A stretch of 64,000 nt of DNA from Aquimarina algicola (lineage in GTDB: Bacteria > Bacteroidota > Bacteroidia > Flavobacteriales > Flavobacteriaceae): positions 868,001 through 932,000 of the forward strand of contig NZ_VFWZ01000002.1 in NCBI RefSeq assembly GCF_006443095.1. The letters run 5' to 3'. The notes below the pieces were generated by a model that saw nothing but the letters and a program-made list of their open reading frames with translations, did no database searches and was not told where the DNA came from. The translations under genes were made by a program, and so were the position numbers. Numbering within the stretch: the stretch's first letter is position 1; every line of letters begins with the position of its first letter. Positions 63,609 through 64,000 of the stretch are shown here, in pieces.

Positions 63609-63636
63609 AAAAGCACTACAAAAATGTAGTGCTTTT
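63609..63636. terminator. Bidirectional terminator
   Basis: A 12-bp stem AAAAGCACTACA (63609-63620) against TGTAGTGCTTTT (63625-63636) with a four-base loop, between tyrS and the convergent peptidase. Confidence 0.8.
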
Positions 63637-63692
63637 AATTTATATATTCAGAACTTCACAAAAACGCAACATTCTAAAACATGATTCGATTA

Positions 63693-64000
63693 CTAGTCTC
63701 TTCTATTTAGAAAAATAGAGATAAAGTACAATAGTGTTGCCAGGGACCCCAAAGCAGCTACCAAATATGTTCTTGCCGCCCATTTTAAAGCATCTTTTGC
63801 CCCGGCATATTCCTGACGGGTTACCATATTTTTATTTTCTAACCATGCTAATGCTCTTTTACTGGCATCATATTCTACAGGTAATGTTATAAATGTAAAT
63901 AAGGTCGTTACTGCAAATAATAAAATACCCAATAAAAACACCATATTACCTAAAGCCATGCCTGTAGCAGACAATACAAGTCCTCCCATAATTACAATGT
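63693..64000 (-). CDS. Zinc metallopeptidase of the YugP type, partial
   Basis: Only the C-terminal part is in the window; the reading frame continues through the right edge without a stop (the first visible ATG at 63989 is internal). What is seen is the family tail: FFTLPVEYDASKRAL-like segment (FITLPVEYDASKRALAWL), then two membrane helices and the GAKDALKWAARTYLVAAL region. The zinc-binding HExxH lies outside the window. YugP-type proteins are membrane-anchored neutral zinc peptidases of unknown substrate. Confidence 0.85.
   Translation of the reverse strand, partial: IVIMGGLVLSATGMALGNMVFLLGILLFAVTTLFTFITLPVEYDASKRALAWLENKNMVTRQEYAGAKDALKWAARTYLVAALGSLATLLYFISIFLNRRD

Noticed and set aside
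1..64000. CRISPR arrays, tRNA or rRNA genes, insertion sequences, prophage
   Set aside because: I found no phased spacer repeats, no cloverleaf-like sequences and no transposase or phage-type protein in the intergenic regions or reading frames; a covariance-model scan would be needed to exclude small RNAs.

Overview
This 64 kb window is a contiguous piece of a low-GC chromosome from a member of the Bacteroidota, almost certainly a marine-type Flavobacteriaceae (genus not resolvable by eye). The signs are: TAnnTTTG -7 promoter elements without clear Shine-Dalgarno sequences, TonB-dependent receptors with a carboxypeptidase-regulatory N-terminal extension, lipoproteins whose Cys is followed by an acidic stretch, a type IX secretion sorting domain, and lineage-typical families (DUF4271, DUF4296, a PiT transporter with a PhoU-like tail). 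No tRNA, rRNA, insertion sequence, prophage or CRISPR array was recognised.

Layout. 0-2.8 kb: an M48 protease, then a two-gene operon of a type III polyketide synthase and a DABB-fold protein, closed by a strong terminator. 2.8-15.3 kb: a low-oxygen/stress island with hemN, two universal stress proteins, a FixL-like PAS histidine kinase, a response regulator fused to a Crp/Fnr DNA-binding protein, a TerB-like protein, a CbpM-like protein, an operon lipoprotein-DUF998-thioredoxin-deoC-deoD, acylphosphatase, a ribosome hibernation factor and a 48-residue small protein. 15.3-24 kb: phosphoesterase, AraC regulator, acyltransferase, Fe-S carriers, trmB-lysE-ATL operon, glycosyltransferase. 24.2-39 kb: a phosphate-starvation island with phoR, phoB, a PiT transporter, a MORN-like protein and two TonB receptor/beta-helix lipoprotein pairs. 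39-51 kb: MATE pump, small T9SS protein, LuxE-like/transglutaminase-like/DUF350 cluster, YHS protein, astacin protease, Lrp with a saccharopine-dehydrogenase-like enzyme, pckA, hemD. 51-64 kb: polyprenol-phosphate mannosyltransferase, pyrC, two tandem TPR-CHAT proteins, tyrS, and a truncated YugP-type peptidase.

Two regulatory circuits can be read directly from the DNA. (1) Six promoters between 5.2 and 15 kb carry a 12-bp palindrome TGAYNNNNRTCA whose centre lies exactly 29.5 bp upstream of the first base of a TAnnTTTG-like box. They serve both usp genes, hpf, the TerB-like gene, the lipoprotein-thioredoxin-deo operon and the 48-codon ORF. The palindrome fits a Crp/Fnr protein, and the only such protein here is the response regulator fusion encoded among these genes beside a FixL-like kinase, so the whole looks like a self-contained oxygen-responsive regulon. 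(2) Tandem hexamers ATGTTA/TAACAT at an 11-bp period precede phoB, the PiT transporter, the MORN-like gene and the first TonB receptor, with a weaker pair before the second receptor. These are probable PhoB boxes.

Other points of interest are the polyketide synthase/DABB pair (an arrangement that recalls plant olivetolic acid biosynthesis), the two CHAT proteins with homogenised C-terminal halves, and an alkyltransferase-like protein whose catalytic Cys is replaced by Ala.
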